A stretch of DNA of 64,000 nt, from assembly GCF_002368195.1 (NCBI RefSeq), contig NZ_AP018178.1, positions 6,104,145 through 6,168,144 of the forward strand. The letters run 5' to 3'. Source of the DNA: Calothrix sp. NIES-2100. Its GTDB lineage: Bacteria; Cyanobacteriota; Cyanobacteriia; Cyanobacteriales; Nostocaceae. This document shows, one piece after another, positions 25,459 through 34,096 of this stretch. Under the pieces are notes generated by a model, which saw nothing but the letters and a program-made list of their open reading frames with translations, was not told where the DNA came from and did not search any database. A program made the position numbers and the translations under genes. Each line of letters starts with the position of its first letter. Position 1 is the first letter of the stretch.

Positions 25459-26838
25459 ATTATTCCTTCTAGCAGCTTACCAGATGCCAAATCCTCTCTT
25501 GAAGCAGACTCCTCAGTCTTGCAAATTTGGGGAGGGCATCCTTTGCGAGGTCATGTAAAAATTAGCGGGGCTAAAAATTCAGCATTGGTAATCATGGCTG
25601 GAACCTTGCTATGTTCAGGCGACTGTCGCATTCGTAATGTCCCCTTATTAGCGGATGTGGAACGAATGGGTCAGGTTTTATCAGCTTTGGGTGTTAACTT
25701 AAGCAGAAATGGTGATACTTTAGACATCAATGCCAGAGAAATTAGCACATCTAAAGCTCCCTACGAATTAGTTACCCAACTGCGGGCAAGTTTTTTTGCC
25801 ATTGGCCCAATTTTGGCACGTCTGGGAGTAGCTCAGATGCCATTACCAGGAGGTTGTGCAATTGGTGCTAGACCGGTTGATTTGCATGTCCGAGGACTGC
25901 AAGCGATGGGAGCCGAAGTCCAGATAGAGCATGGCATTTGTAATGCCTATGTTCCTGGAAGCAATGGCAGATTAAAAGGAGCCAGAATTTATCTGGACAC
26001 TCCCAGTGTGGGAGCAACAGAAACATTGATGATGGCTGCTACCCTAGCTGATGGCGAAACGATCATCGAAAATGCCGCACGCGAACCGGAAGTAGTCGAT
26101 CTGGCAAATTTCTGTAACGCGATGGGAGCCAAAATTCAAGGTGCTGGTTCTAGTACGATTACAATCGTTGGGGTTCCCAAGTTGCATTCAGTAGAATACA
26201 GCATCATACCCGATCGCATTGAAGCTGGAACCTTTTTAGTCGCTGGCGCAATTACACGCTCAGAACTGACTCTTTCTCGAGTGTGTGCAGATCATTTAAT
26301 TCCAGTAATTGCCAAATTACGTGACATTGGCGTGACCATCATTGAGGAAGCGTCTGATATCTTACGTATCCTACCAGCCGCCAGCCTCAAAGCTACCGAT
26401 ATCGAAACCCTACCCCATCCCGGCTTTCCCACAGATATGCAAGCGCCATTTATGGCTTTGCTGACTTTGGCAGAAGGCGACAGCTTGATTAACGAATCTG
26501 TGTTTGAAAATCGCTTACGTCATGCTTCTGAGTTAAATCGCTTAGGGGCAGATATTCGCGTCAAAGGCAACACAGCCTTTGTCCGGGGAGTGCCGATGTT
26601 ATCAGGCGCACCAGTATTAGGCACAGATCTGCGGGCATCCGCAGCCCTAGTCTTAGCTGGTTTGGCAGCAGAAGGCACAACGACAATTCAGGGATTGCAC
26701 CACCTCGATCGCGGCTACGATCAACTGGATCTGAAGTTGCAGCAATTGGGCGCGAAAATCGTCCGCGTCAATGAACCATCCACAGATGGAGAACTGACCC
26801 CCAGCCCTAGCAACTCTCCCGCATCCATAACGACATAG
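25459..26838 (+). CDS. murA: UDP-N-acetylglucosamine 1-carboxyvinyltransferase
   Basis: Catalyses the first committed step of peptidoglycan synthesis, transfer of enolpyruvate to UDP-GlcNAc. The N-terminal KISGAKNSALVIMAG holds the conserved KNS lysine. The flexible loop has PGGCAIGARPVDLH with the PEP-binding Cys, and DLRASAALVLAGL lies near the C-terminus. The only strong ribosome-binding site, GGAGGT at 25447-25452, precedes an in-frame ATT at 25459. Translation from there gives a 20-residue lead (IIPSSSLPDAKSSLEADSSV) before LQIWGGHPLRGHV. The next possible start, TTG at 25519, has no Shine-Dalgarno sequence. I therefore favour a rare ATT start. An alternative is that translation begins at TTG 25519. 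Confidence 0.9.
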   Translation: MIPSSSLPDAKSSLEADSSVLQIWGGHPLRGHVKISGAKNSALVIMAGTLLCSGDCRIRNVPLLADVERMGQVLSALGVNLSRNGDTLDINAREISTSKAPYELVTQLRASFFAIGPILARLGVAQMPLPGGCAIGARPVDLHVRGLQAMGAEVQIEHGICNAYVPGSNGRLKGARIYLDTPSVGATETLMMAATLADGETIIENAAREPEVVDLANFCNAMGAKIQGAGSSTITIVGVPKLHSVEYSIIPDRIEAGTFLVAGAITRSELTLSRVCADHLIPVIAKLRDIGVTIIEEASDILRILPAASLKATDIETLPHPGFPTDMQAPFMALLTLAEGDSLINESVFENRLRHASELNRLGADIRVKGNTAFVRGVPMLSGAPVLGTDLRASAALVLAGLAAEGTTTIQGLHHLDRGYDQLDLKLQQLGAKIVRVNEPSTDGELTPSPSNSPASITT

Positions 26839-26844
26839 TAGGTA

Positions 26845-26861
26845 GGTGGGCAATGCCCACC
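26845..26861. repeat. GGTGGGCA/TGCCCACC palindrome after murA
   Basis: A perfect 8-base inverted repeat around one base lies just after the murA stop. It lacks a following T-run, so it may be a dispersed repeat or a weak terminator. Confidence 0.45.
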
Positions 26862-26949
26862 CTTACTTAATCGTTATACTAGCTTTAGGGAGGCTGTTGA
26901 TCTAATTAGCAGCGTTCCATATTGCGATTATTTTCAAGCTCGTTACACC

Positions 26950-27822
26950 ATGTCATTATTAAAAACGCCGCTGATTGGTTTAAAAGCTGACTCCTTTCGT
27001 CATCCATTAGACTTGGAAGCTACTAAAGCTCTCAAGCAGATACCAGGTTTGGATATGATGGTGCGGAATTGGCTCGGGCCAATGGCAGAGCAGATTTTCT
27101 ATGTGGAAAATATTGCCTCTAGCGTTCTCGTGGGTGAAAAACAACTACCAGATTTACACCAACTGTTATTAGAAGCTTGCAAAGTATTAGATATAGAGCC
27201 TCCCCAATTGTACATTAGGCAACACCCAGCCCCTAACGCCTACACCTTTGCTATGCGGGGTCAGCAGCCTTTTGTGGTACTGCATACCTCTTTAATTGAT
27301 ATGCTCACACCAGAGGAAATTCAGGCAGTAATTGCCCATGAGTTAGGACACCTCAAATGTGACCACAGCGTTTACCTAACTCCTGTAAATTTATTAATAT
27401 TAGCAGCAGCAATCCTGCCGAACGTGGGAGCGGCGATCGCCCAAGTAATCCAGACACAGCTTTTAGAATGGGTACGCTGTGCTGAGTTTACCTGCGATCG
27501 CGCCGCCTTGCTAGCTACCCAAAATCCCAAAGTAGTCATGTCAGTTTTAATGAAACTAGCAGGTGGTTCCCCCAACTTAGCACCCCAACTCAACCTTGAT
27601 GCCTTTGTGGCTCAAGCTCGCGCCTACGATGATATTAGTAAGACAGAACTAGGTGAAATGGTAAAAGTCGCCCGCACCGCCCAATTAACTCATCCCGTAC
27701 CAGTACTCCGTGCCAGAGAAATTGACCGTTGGGCAAGTAGTAAAGAATATCAAAATTTATTGCATAATCACGGGCTTGAGTCTAAAGAAGTTACATCTAA
27801 AGGTGGATGGCGTAACTGGTAA
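26950..27822 (+). CDS. M48-family zinc metallopeptidase
   Basis: A 290-residue protein with the zinc motif HELGH at 130-134 (VIAHELGHLKCDH). A hydrophobic segment (NLLILAAAILPNVGAAIAQV, about 147-166) follows, and then EFTCDRAALLA supplies the third zinc ligand Glu. This is the core of the HtpX/Ste24 peptidase group, but shorter and with only one clear hydrophobic segment, so membrane association is likely but weak. It probably degrades damaged or misfolded proteins; the substrate is unknown. It follows murA by 111 bp in the same direction. Confidence 0.88.
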   Translation: MSLLKTPLIGLKADSFRHPLDLEATKALKQIPGLDMMVRNWLGPMAEQIFYVENIASSVLVGEKQLPDLHQLLLEACKVLDIEPPQLYIRQHPAPNAYTFAMRGQQPFVVLHTSLIDMLTPEEIQAVIAHELGHLKCDHSVYLTPVNLLILAAAILPNVGAAIAQVIQTQLLEWVRCAEFTCDRAALLATQNPKVVMSVLMKLAGGSPNLAPQLNLDAFVAQARAYDDISKTELGEMVKVARTAQLTHPVPVLRAREIDRWASSKEYQNLLHNHGLESKEVTSKGGWRNW

Positions 27823-27857
27823 GGGACTTGCATGAAAATAAAGTACCAGTAAATCTA

Positions 27858-27908
27858 GTTTCGACTCCGCTCAACTCTCGACCACTGAGGGTTGAGCGGA
27901 GTCGAAAC
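27858..27908. repeat. Perfect 18-base-arm hairpin repeat
   Basis: GTTTCGACTCCGCTCAAC (27858-27875) and its exact complement (27891-27908) enclose a 15-base loop. It is a dispersed cyanobacterial repeat type. GACGGAGACGCTGCGCGA-type repeats follow to about 28060. Confidence 0.6.
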
Positions 27909-28095
27909 CCGTCTGGTTGGGACACTATTAACCCGCAGATGCCTAAGTCAACAGTCAATAGAAGAAAATACAGCTTTTCACTCTTCTTTGCGTCTACCCT
28001 TCTCCTGACGGAGACGCTGCGCGAACGGGAACGGCTTTGCCGAATGCGCCTTTGCGTGAGATCCTAAAAATATTTCACACTTAGGCGACAATCAC

Positions 28096-29190
28096 TTGCA
28101 ACCGATAAACCTCTTTGAATACGAACAGCTAGCAAAACAACACCTGTCGCAGATGGCGCTGGATTACTACAGTAGCGGTGCGTGGGATGAAATCACATTA
28201 CGAGATAACCGCGCTGCATTTGAGCGGATTAAACTTCGACCGCGAATGTTAGTAGATGTGAGCGATCGCAACTTAACTACATCTATATTAGGACAACCGC
28301 TAGAACTACCTTTACTAATAGCACCAATGGCTTTTCAATGTCTGGCTCATCCAGATGGCGAAATCGCCACAGCCACAGCTGCGGCTTCAGCAGGTGTCGG
28401 GATGATTTTGAGTACCTTAGCCACTAAAACTATTGAAGAAGTCGCAGCTGTGCGGCAAAATTTTCCCAATGCTCTGCAATGGTTCCAGCTTTATATTCAT
28501 AAAGATAAGAGTTTAACTCGCGCCTTAGTCGAAAGAGCTTATACCGCAGGTTACAAAGCATTATGTCTAACGGTAGATGCGCCGGTACTGGGACAAAGAG
28601 AACGCGATCGCCGAAACGAATTTTCCTTACCTCTAGGTTTACACGCAGCCAATCTTGCAACTGTCTCCGACTTAGATATTCCCCATGCCCCAGGGGAATC
28701 TGGCTTATTTACTTACTTTGCCCAGCAACTCAACCCAGCCTTAACATGGAAAGATTTAGCATGGTTGCAATCAATTTGTCCTCTACCTTTAGTAATAAAA
28801 GGTATATTGCGTGGGGATGATGCTGTGCGTGCAGTGGAGTGTGGAGTTAAAGCAATTGTGGTATCTAATCATGGTGGCAGACAATTAGATGGGGCGATCG
28901 CATCTTTAGACGCTTTAGCAGAGATTGTCGCTGCTGTAGATAGTAGAGCTGAAGTGCTGTTAGATGGAGGTATTCGCCGGGGTACAGATATTCTCAAAGG
29001 CTTAGCATTAGGCGCAAAAGCTGTACTCATCGGTCGCCCAATCTTATGGGGACTAGCTGTAGCAGGAATTGGTGGTGTATCTCATATCCTCTCCCTGCTA
29101 GAACATGAGTTAAGCCTAGCTATGGCCTTAAGTGGCTGTCAAACGCTACAGGATATTGATCCTTCTTTAATTACCCCTCCCCAGGGTTAG
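28096..29190 (+). CDS. FMN-dependent alpha-hydroxy-acid oxidase, L-lactate-oxidase-like
   Basis: A 364-residue TIM-barrel flavoenzyme. LIAPMAFQCLAHPDGE is in the FMN pocket, WFQLYIHKD follows, the catalytic His/Arg are in VVSNHGGRQLDG, and the phosphate site is LLDGGIRRGTDILKGLALGA. It oxidises an L-2-hydroxy acid with FMN. In N2-fixing cyanobacteria the close relatives are described as L-lactate oxidases, which scavenge oxygen, rather than plant-type glycolate oxidases. The sequence looks closer to that group, but substrate preference needs active-site comparison. No ATG is available; the start is TTG 28096 (an in-frame stop is at 28057-28059). Confidence 0.88.
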   Translation: MQPINLFEYEQLAKQHLSQMALDYYSSGAWDEITLRDNRAAFERIKLRPRMLVDVSDRNLTTSILGQPLELPLLIAPMAFQCLAHPDGEIATATAAASAGVGMILSTLATKTIEEVAAVRQNFPNALQWFQLYIHKDKSLTRALVERAYTAGYKALCLTVDAPVLGQRERDRRNEFSLPLGLHAANLATVSDLDIPHAPGESGLFTYFAQQLNPALTWKDLAWLQSICPLPLVIKGILRGDDAVRAVECGVKAIVVSNHGGRQLDGAIASLDALAEIVAAVDSRAEVLLDGGIRRGTDILKGLALGAKAVLIGRPILWGLAVAGIGGVSHILSLLEHELSLAMALSGCQTLQDIDPSLITPPQG

Positions 29191-29247
29191 GGTCTTTCTT
29201 CCAATCCCTAGCGCTGGTTTCCCTCATCTCTCAATAATTATTAGTAC

Positions 29248-29276
29248 TTGTCACAACCACATCAATAGACTATAAT
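29248..29276 (+). promoter_or_regulatory. Promoter of tRNA-Leu (CAA)
   Basis: TTGTCA (29248-29253) and TATAAT (29271-29276) are separated by 17 bases, ending 17 bases before the tRNA. This is a good sigma-70-type promoter. Confidence 0.7.
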
Positions 29277-29293
29277 AGGAAAGTTCCATCCAA

Positions 29294-29377
29294 GGGCGGG
29301 TGGCGAAACTGGTAGACGCACCACACTCAAAATGTGGCGACCTTGCGGTCATAGGAGTTCGATTCTCCTCCTGCCCA
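29294..29377 (+). tRNA. tRNA-Leu (CAA)
   Basis: The acceptor GGGCGGG pairs with CCTGCCC (one G-U). The anticodon stem is CCACA/TGTGG with loop CTCAAAA (anticodon CAA). It has a long class-II variable arm and the T-arm AGGAGTTCGATTCTCCT. The discriminator is A at 29377, and no CCA is encoded. Confidence 0.95.
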
Positions 29378-30053
29378 CTGTAAAACAAATAAGTTAACAA
29401 TATTCTTAAATTATCTGCTTGCTATGTGACTAGATCAGACATAGAAGCTAAAGATATCAACTACTCAACTGTTGATAAATATTTTTTTTAAAGAAACGGA
29501 AACTATTAATTAGAAAACGCGTCTATTACTTGCATACATTACCAAACTCTATCCAATTCTAAAACTGCAAACCTCAATATTCGTATTACCTCAGTTCGAT
29601 GAACCTCAACCTGACTCCGATTACTACAAATATGCATCTCACATATAGGGGTTAATACCCCCCATTAGCCTAAAATCCCGCCGTTAGCATATTTCAATCT
29701 AAGCGTCATGGGAAATTTCGTCACATTAAAAAATCAATACTCGTTGAGCGTCAAATAAATTAGGTCGGCTAATTTTGAATAACTTTCACAAAATCCCTGA
29801 CTTATTAATAGAGGGGCTGAAGGCAAATCAATACAGCACTCGTCGAACTCAAGTTAATATGGCTGGAAATGAAAAATAGTAGCAATATATACCGAGTACA
29901 TAATTCATACGTATGGATAAAAGTATAATTTACTATTACCTGCCTATGTATTTATGCTTAAAGTGTTCATACCATACCCTAGATGATCCATTCAAATTTG
30001 TTAATCAAGATATCTATAATATATAATAGTCATTAATGATTAAAGGAAAGATT
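29378..30053. other. Gene-free AT-rich gap
   Basis: About 675 bases with scattered short inverted repeats (for example GGGGTTAATACCCC near 29648) and no supportable gene. Confidence 0.45.
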
Positions 30054-30326
30054 ATGAGATTAAAGAGATGGGAATCTCCCCGACGAGAAGGAAGAAATGA
30101 TAAAGGTAAAGGTGGTTCAGCCAGAAAAAGGCAACTTAAAAAACAAAGACAGATGTTGCGCCAAAGGCTCAAGGAAGAGAAAAAAGCAGACGATATTAAA
30201 AATAATCGCCAGGGAGAAGATAAGTTTATCTTCTCCTTTTTTATGTTTTTGAAAACACAAAAACAAATTTTTTTATTGGCAAAAATTACTAATTATACTA
30301 GTAAAAATCAAAGTTTTTTTATATAA
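30054..30326 (+). CDS. Small, very basic protein of unknown role
   Basis: Start 30054 is chosen because AAAGGAAAG lies just upstream; an ATG at 30036 is the alternative. The first 50 residues are extremely Lys/Arg-rich (MRLKRWESPRREGRNDKGKG, then KRQLKKQRQMLRQRLKEEKK), which suggests nucleic-acid or ribosome binding. From about residue 55 the frame runs through a strong terminator hairpin (30213-30242), and the composition changes to Phe/Lys/Asn-rich. The true protein may therefore end near the hairpin, where a TAA lies in another frame. Either the gene is frameshifted or its mRNA is truncated within the coding frame. No family is recognised. Confidence 0.45.
   Translation: MRLKRWESPRREGRNDKGKGGSARKRQLKKQRQMLRQRLKEEKKADDIKNNRQGEDKFIFSFFMFLKTQKQIFLLAKITNYTSKNQSFFI
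30213..30242 (+). terminator. Strong Rho-independent-type terminator
   Basis: An 11-base perfect stem GGAGAAGATAA/TTATCTTCTCC (30213-30223 with 30226-30236) is followed by six T residues. It lies inside the open frame of the small basic protein. Confidence 0.75.
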
Positions 30327-31195
30327 AAAAATATTATTAACTAATCGGGAAAACATATAAATTGTAATGAGGTATTCTTCAAATCATCATTAAGATAGAT
30401 GTCAATTAATATTAGGGCTTATTAAAGCTAACTTTTTAGTTAAAAAACAGTAGTAAATTAGTTTTTAGTCTTCCGCCCAATCAGCAAAAAAGCTTGTTAG
30501 ATAAGCCTTTGAGACGTTTGATTCAGCAAAAATTCAAATGGCGAACATAGTCATTTATTATATATATTTTTTTATTACTACAGATGGTTACATGTAGATA
30601 TATATCTGTATTTTAATGTTAGATAACTTAATTTTATCCTGATTACATTTTAGCCAACCAGAAGTGGCTCAATCTGGAGAAATCATCAGTAAGTAATCAG
30701 ACTGAATACTATTCATTAAATATTTAGCCAGCAGCATACTTATTAACCATTATTTAACCATTTTTCGTTTTTTTGTTATAAATAATTTTGCTTGACCATC
30801 TTTATATATTCATCAAAAAACACTTGATGGTCTGCTCCAAAGGTCATTCGATAACCAAATAACTATTTAAAAATATAGCGAGTAAAGCAACTTTACAAAA
30901 AATGTAATCTTCCCATGAATATACGGTAAATTAATTATGAAGTAAGTATGAAGTTTATTTTTTTATTTAGGAAAATCCTTATGACAGCGTGTAAGCTTAT
31001 ATACGGTGGTATATATTTACAAAATACCAGGGTTACCAGAATTTACTGATAGAGCTATTGCATCTCCATGTGTATGAGCCAGACCATGCCATAAGCTAAG
31101 GAAGAAAATCAGCAATAGTACCACCTAATTGATTCACAGTTGGAAATGTACTAGTTGATGTTGATAATTTTTGTCTTTGACACTAGGAGGAATTT
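30327..31195. other. Gap upstream of the polysaccharide cluster
   Basis: About 870 bases of AT-rich sequence that should contain the cluster promoter. The only structured element I can point to is the 75-base segment at 30935-31009, listed separately. No gene is supportable. Confidence 0.45.
30935..31009 (+). repeat. 75-base repeat A upstream of wecG-like gene
   Basis: Aligns without gaps to 33895-33969 (59 of 75 bases identical by eye). Shared blocks are TTATGAAGTAA, TATGAAGT, ATTTAGGAAAATCCT and TGTAAGCTTATATACG. From ATG 30948 it reads a 33-residue frame with FRKIL and ACKLIYGG, which parallels the frame in copy B. It may be a duplicated regulatory leader or the relic of a duplicated gene start. 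Confidence 0.6.
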
Positions 31196-31996
31196 ATGCG
31201 AGAGATAGCGATGTTACCGACACAAGAAGTTCTGGATTTTCCCATTACTGCCTTACGATTTGAAGAGCAGATGCAAACGATCATAAATTGGGGGATTGTC
31301 CGCGAGAGTAAAACAGTATGCGTAGCCAATGTACACATGCTCATGGAAGCTCATTGGAATCCAGAGTTTGCTAGTGTAGTAAAAAATGCAGATGTCGTTA
31401 CTCCTGACGGTATGCCTCTAGTGTGGATGATGCGGTTGATGGGTGCGCGTTCCCAAGATCGCGTAGCGGGGATGGATATCTTACAAGCATTATGTAAGCT
31501 AGCTCAAAAACAAAACTTAAGTGTTTACTTCCTCGGTTCGCAAACAGAAATTCTCTCGAGAATGCGAAAAAGACTAGAGAGGGAATTTCCCAAACTCAAA
31601 ATAGCGGCGATGGAACCCTTACCTTTTCGCCCCCTAACCGAAACTGAAGACGCAGCTTTGAGCAAGAAAATTAATGCTAGTGGTGCTGGTTTAGTATTTG
31701 TATCTCTAGGATGTCCCAAACAAGAAAAATGGATGGCCCAGCATAAAGGAAAAATTCAAGCTGTCATGATTGGACTCGGTGGAGTTTTCCCAGTTTACGC
31801 CGGAATTCACAAACGAGCGCCTCGTATAGTTAGAGAATTAGGATTTGAATGGCTTTATCGCTGGATTCAAGAACCACGGCGACTGTGGGGACGCTATATG
31901 ACAACGATTCCACCGTTTATGTGGCTGGCGACTAAACAAATACTGTCATCAAGCCGTGGTGTTGCAGAAGCCTTCGTTGACGGATCTGGAGAATGA
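31196..31996 (+). CDS. WecG/TagA/CpsF-family glycosyltransferase
   Basis: A 266-residue GT26 enzyme. Motifs are TVCVANVHMLMEA, NADVVTPDGMPLVWMMRLMG (with the conserved T-P-D-G-x-P), FVSLGCPKQEKWM and MIGLGGVFPVYAG. The C-terminus RRLWGRYMTTIPPF is basic and probably touches the membrane. Family members transfer N-acetylmannosamine-type sugars to undecaprenyl-PP-linked acceptors on the cytoplasmic face. A very good GGAGG lies 5 bases before the ATG. It opens the plus-strand polysaccharide cluster, followed by 530 bp without a gene. Confidence 0.9.
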   Translation: MREIAMLPTQEVLDFPITALRFEEQMQTIINWGIVRESKTVCVANVHMLMEAHWNPEFASVVKNADVVTPDGMPLVWMMRLMGARSQDRVAGMDILQALCKLAQKQNLSVYFLGSQTEILSRMRKRLEREFPKLKIAAMEPLPFRPLTETEDAALSKKINASGAGLVFVSLGCPKQEKWMAQHKGKIQAVMIGLGGVFPVYAGIHKRAPRIVRELGFEWLYRWIQEPRRLWGRYMTTIPPFMWLATKQILSSSRGVAEAFVDGSGE

Positions 31997-32527
31997 AGAA
32001 TCATGTTTGCGCAACTATCCAAGGTAGTATTTTTATTTTGCAAGCACAGATCCTAAAAGTTTCAAAGTAGCTAAATCAATGAGTAATCAATACTCATCAT
32101 TCAAGTAGATGGGACTGTTAAGCAGTAGTGTAGTGGCAAGGCTTTTGGAAATACACAAACAGATTGTACTTGGGGCATAGCGTAGACATTAAATGATTTT
32201 TGCTAACAAGTCTAATTGGAATATGAGGATTGTTGTTAGGGTGGGTTTTCTATCGTTGAGCAATGCCCTTCTACATGCAGATGACATCTGGTTACCATAA
32301 AAGCTAGAAAAAAATCTAGCAATTTTGGCAATACAAACTGTAGTTGGCATGGTCTTTTGTGAGGATATTACGCAGTCTGTTAAGAGGAGAATAAAACACT
32401 GGTGAAGTCTATAATAAGACAGAGACTGCCTATATCTATGCATACTTGGTTAAAGGTAAATAGATTAGATATAGAGCATTTATCTTCTGTGAAGATTCAG
32501 CCTCTACTTACAAATTAAAGTTTAGTT
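31997..32527. other. Gene-free gap in the polysaccharide cluster
   Basis: About 530 bases with no supportable frame. A small hairpin GCTAGAAAAAAATCTAGC lies near 32309. It could hold a second promoter or a deleted gene. Confidence 0.4.
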
Positions 32528-33466
32528 ATGCATTTTCTTGTTACTGGAGGCGCGGGTTTTATAGGCTCTCATCTCACCGAACAACTGTTAACAGCAGGTC
32601 ACAATGTTACTATAGTTGACAACCTGAGTACAGGTAGTTTAAAAAACCTGCCTGAGCATCCTCATCTGAAATTATTGCTCAAAAACATACTAGACTGCCA
32701 ACCAGAAGATTTTCCGCAGCCAATCGATGGAATTGCCCATTTAGCAGCAACCCCATCTGTTACCCAATCGTGGAACCAACCGCTAGAGTCTCATCACAAC
32801 AATGTGACAGCAATGATTGCAGTGCTGTTACTGTGTCAAACCTTAAACATACCTCGACTAGTATTTGCTAGCTCAGCAGCTGTATATGGAAATAAAACCC
32901 AGTTACCGATCAAAGAAGAACAACCAACAGCCCCAATTTCTCCTTATGGATTGCAGAAATTAGTTAGCGAACAATATGCTAATTTATTTGCGGAAAATCT
33001 CGGGATATCTTTTATTGCACTAAGACTGTTCAATGTATTTGGGCCTCGCCAAGATCCCAATTCATCTTACTCTGGTGTGATTTCTATCTTTAGTACAGCA
33101 ATCCAAAATGGTCTTCCCATCACAATTTATGGGGATGGATCGCAAACAAGAGATTTCATCTACGTCAAAGATGTAGCCGTCGCTTTTACCAAAGCTCTAA
33201 CTATTGCTCTTCCCCAAGGTTTATGTCTCAGTTGCAATGTTGGTACCGGTCAAAGAACTTCGTTGCTTGAGCTTGTGGATATTTTGCAAAACTGCTGTCA
33301 TCAGTCAAACTCAAAAATTCACTTGAAGGCTTCTAGACCTGGAGATATTCAAGATTCTCAGGCCGATATCACAAAATTAATCTCGCTGTTAGATTTTAAA
33401 CCTCAATGGTCAGTTGCATCTGGTATCCGTCTTTTAGTTGAATCATTACTGATGGAATATTCATAG
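32528..33466 (+). CDS. NAD-dependent sugar epimerase/dehydratase
   Basis: A 312-residue extended SDR. The Rossmann loop TGGAGFIGSHL is at residues 6-16, D32 (VDNLSTG) suggests NAD preference, FASSAAVYG holds the catalytic Ser, and YGLQK supplies Tyr and Lys. It acts on a nucleotide sugar (UDP-glucose 4-epimerase-like), making a precursor for the glycan assembled by the neighbouring transferases. The exact sugar is unclear. The start follows TTAAAGTTTAGTT without a strong Shine-Dalgarno sequence. Confidence 0.9.
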   Translation: MHFLVTGGAGFIGSHLTEQLLTAGHNVTIVDNLSTGSLKNLPEHPHLKLLLKNILDCQPEDFPQPIDGIAHLAATPSVTQSWNQPLESHHNNVTAMIAVLLLCQTLNIPRLVFASSAAVYGNKTQLPIKEEQPTAPISPYGLQKLVSEQYANLFAENLGISFIALRLFNVFGPRQDPNSSYSGVISIFSTAIQNGLPITIYGDGSQTRDFIYVKDVAVAFTKALTIALPQGLCLSCNVGTGQRTSLLELVDILQNCCHQSNSKIHLKASRPGDIQDSQADITKLISLLDFKPQWSVASGIRLLVESLLMEYS

Positions 33467-33590
33467 AACATAGCCGTCGTCATTGACTCTCGAATTTTAT
33501 TCGGGCGCTGGAAAGCGGAGGCTAAACCAGACTAAAAAGCAACGCCTTGTCCGTTTTCCTCTCAGCATTCAACGTCTTGGAGGTTTTGAG

Positions 33591-33893
33591 ATGAGTGAAA
33601 AACATCAATAAATGCATTTAATTATACCAGATGTAGCGGGAACATTACAACCTTTGTGGTCAGTCATGATTAAGAGCTACGAGTGTGCAAACTATCTGTG
33701 TGAAACACTGGCTAGTGTTTTAGCCTCATATTCAAGGCTAGAGATAGCTGATGACTACTCTATTAAGGATGATCTTGAAGCTGTGAAGAGAGAAATTGCT
33801 GGCGATCGCGCCGCTGACCCCTTTTTCAAAACTTATCATGACTTTAAATATATTTACAGAAAATGTCATAATTGTGTAAAAACCCCTTCATAA
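33591..33893 (+). pseudogene. Broken family-2 glycosyltransferase
   Basis: A good start (GGAGG then ATG 33591) reads only six codons (MSEKHQ) before TAA. The same frame resumes at ATG 33612 with IPDVAGTLQPLWSVMIKSYE and ANYLCETLASVLASY, a typical GT2 N-terminus where intact relatives read SVMIPTYN. The DDYSIKDDLEAV nucleotide-binding segment is still visible. The frame stops after about 100 codons instead of more than 300, and no later GT2 sequence follows. Nonsense mutation and truncation show that it is dead. It sits between the epimerase and the flippase gene, so the cluster once used one more transferase. Confidence 0.72.
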
Positions 33894-33894
33894 C

Positions 33895-33969
33895 TTATGA
33901 AGTAACTATGAAGTTGGTACACACATTTAGGAAAATCCTGAGTTCAGCTTGTAAGCTTATATACGACGG
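33895..33969 (+). repeat. 75-base repeat B upstream of the flippase gene
   Basis: Counterpart of 30935-31009. From ATG 33908 it reads a 55-residue frame ending at 34075 (KLVHTFRKILSSACKLIYDG, then KQVQTIVLAHIVYLEIN), whose start parallels copy A. No clear Shine-Dalgarno sequence is present. The wzx start follows 127 bp downstream. Confidence 0.6.
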
Positions 33970-34096
33970 CAGCAAGCAAGTACAAACAATTGTGTTGGCT
34001 CATATTGTTTACCTGGAAATCAATATAGTCGAGACCTTAATTCCAAACAAAACTGACTTTGGCAACTTGGGATAATTTTTAATTTAGTCGAGATAC

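Noticed and set aside
32189..32443. Minus-strand 84-codon frame in the gap of the polysaccharide cluster
   Set aside because: No Shine-Dalgarno sequence, irregular composition, opposite to all neighbours.
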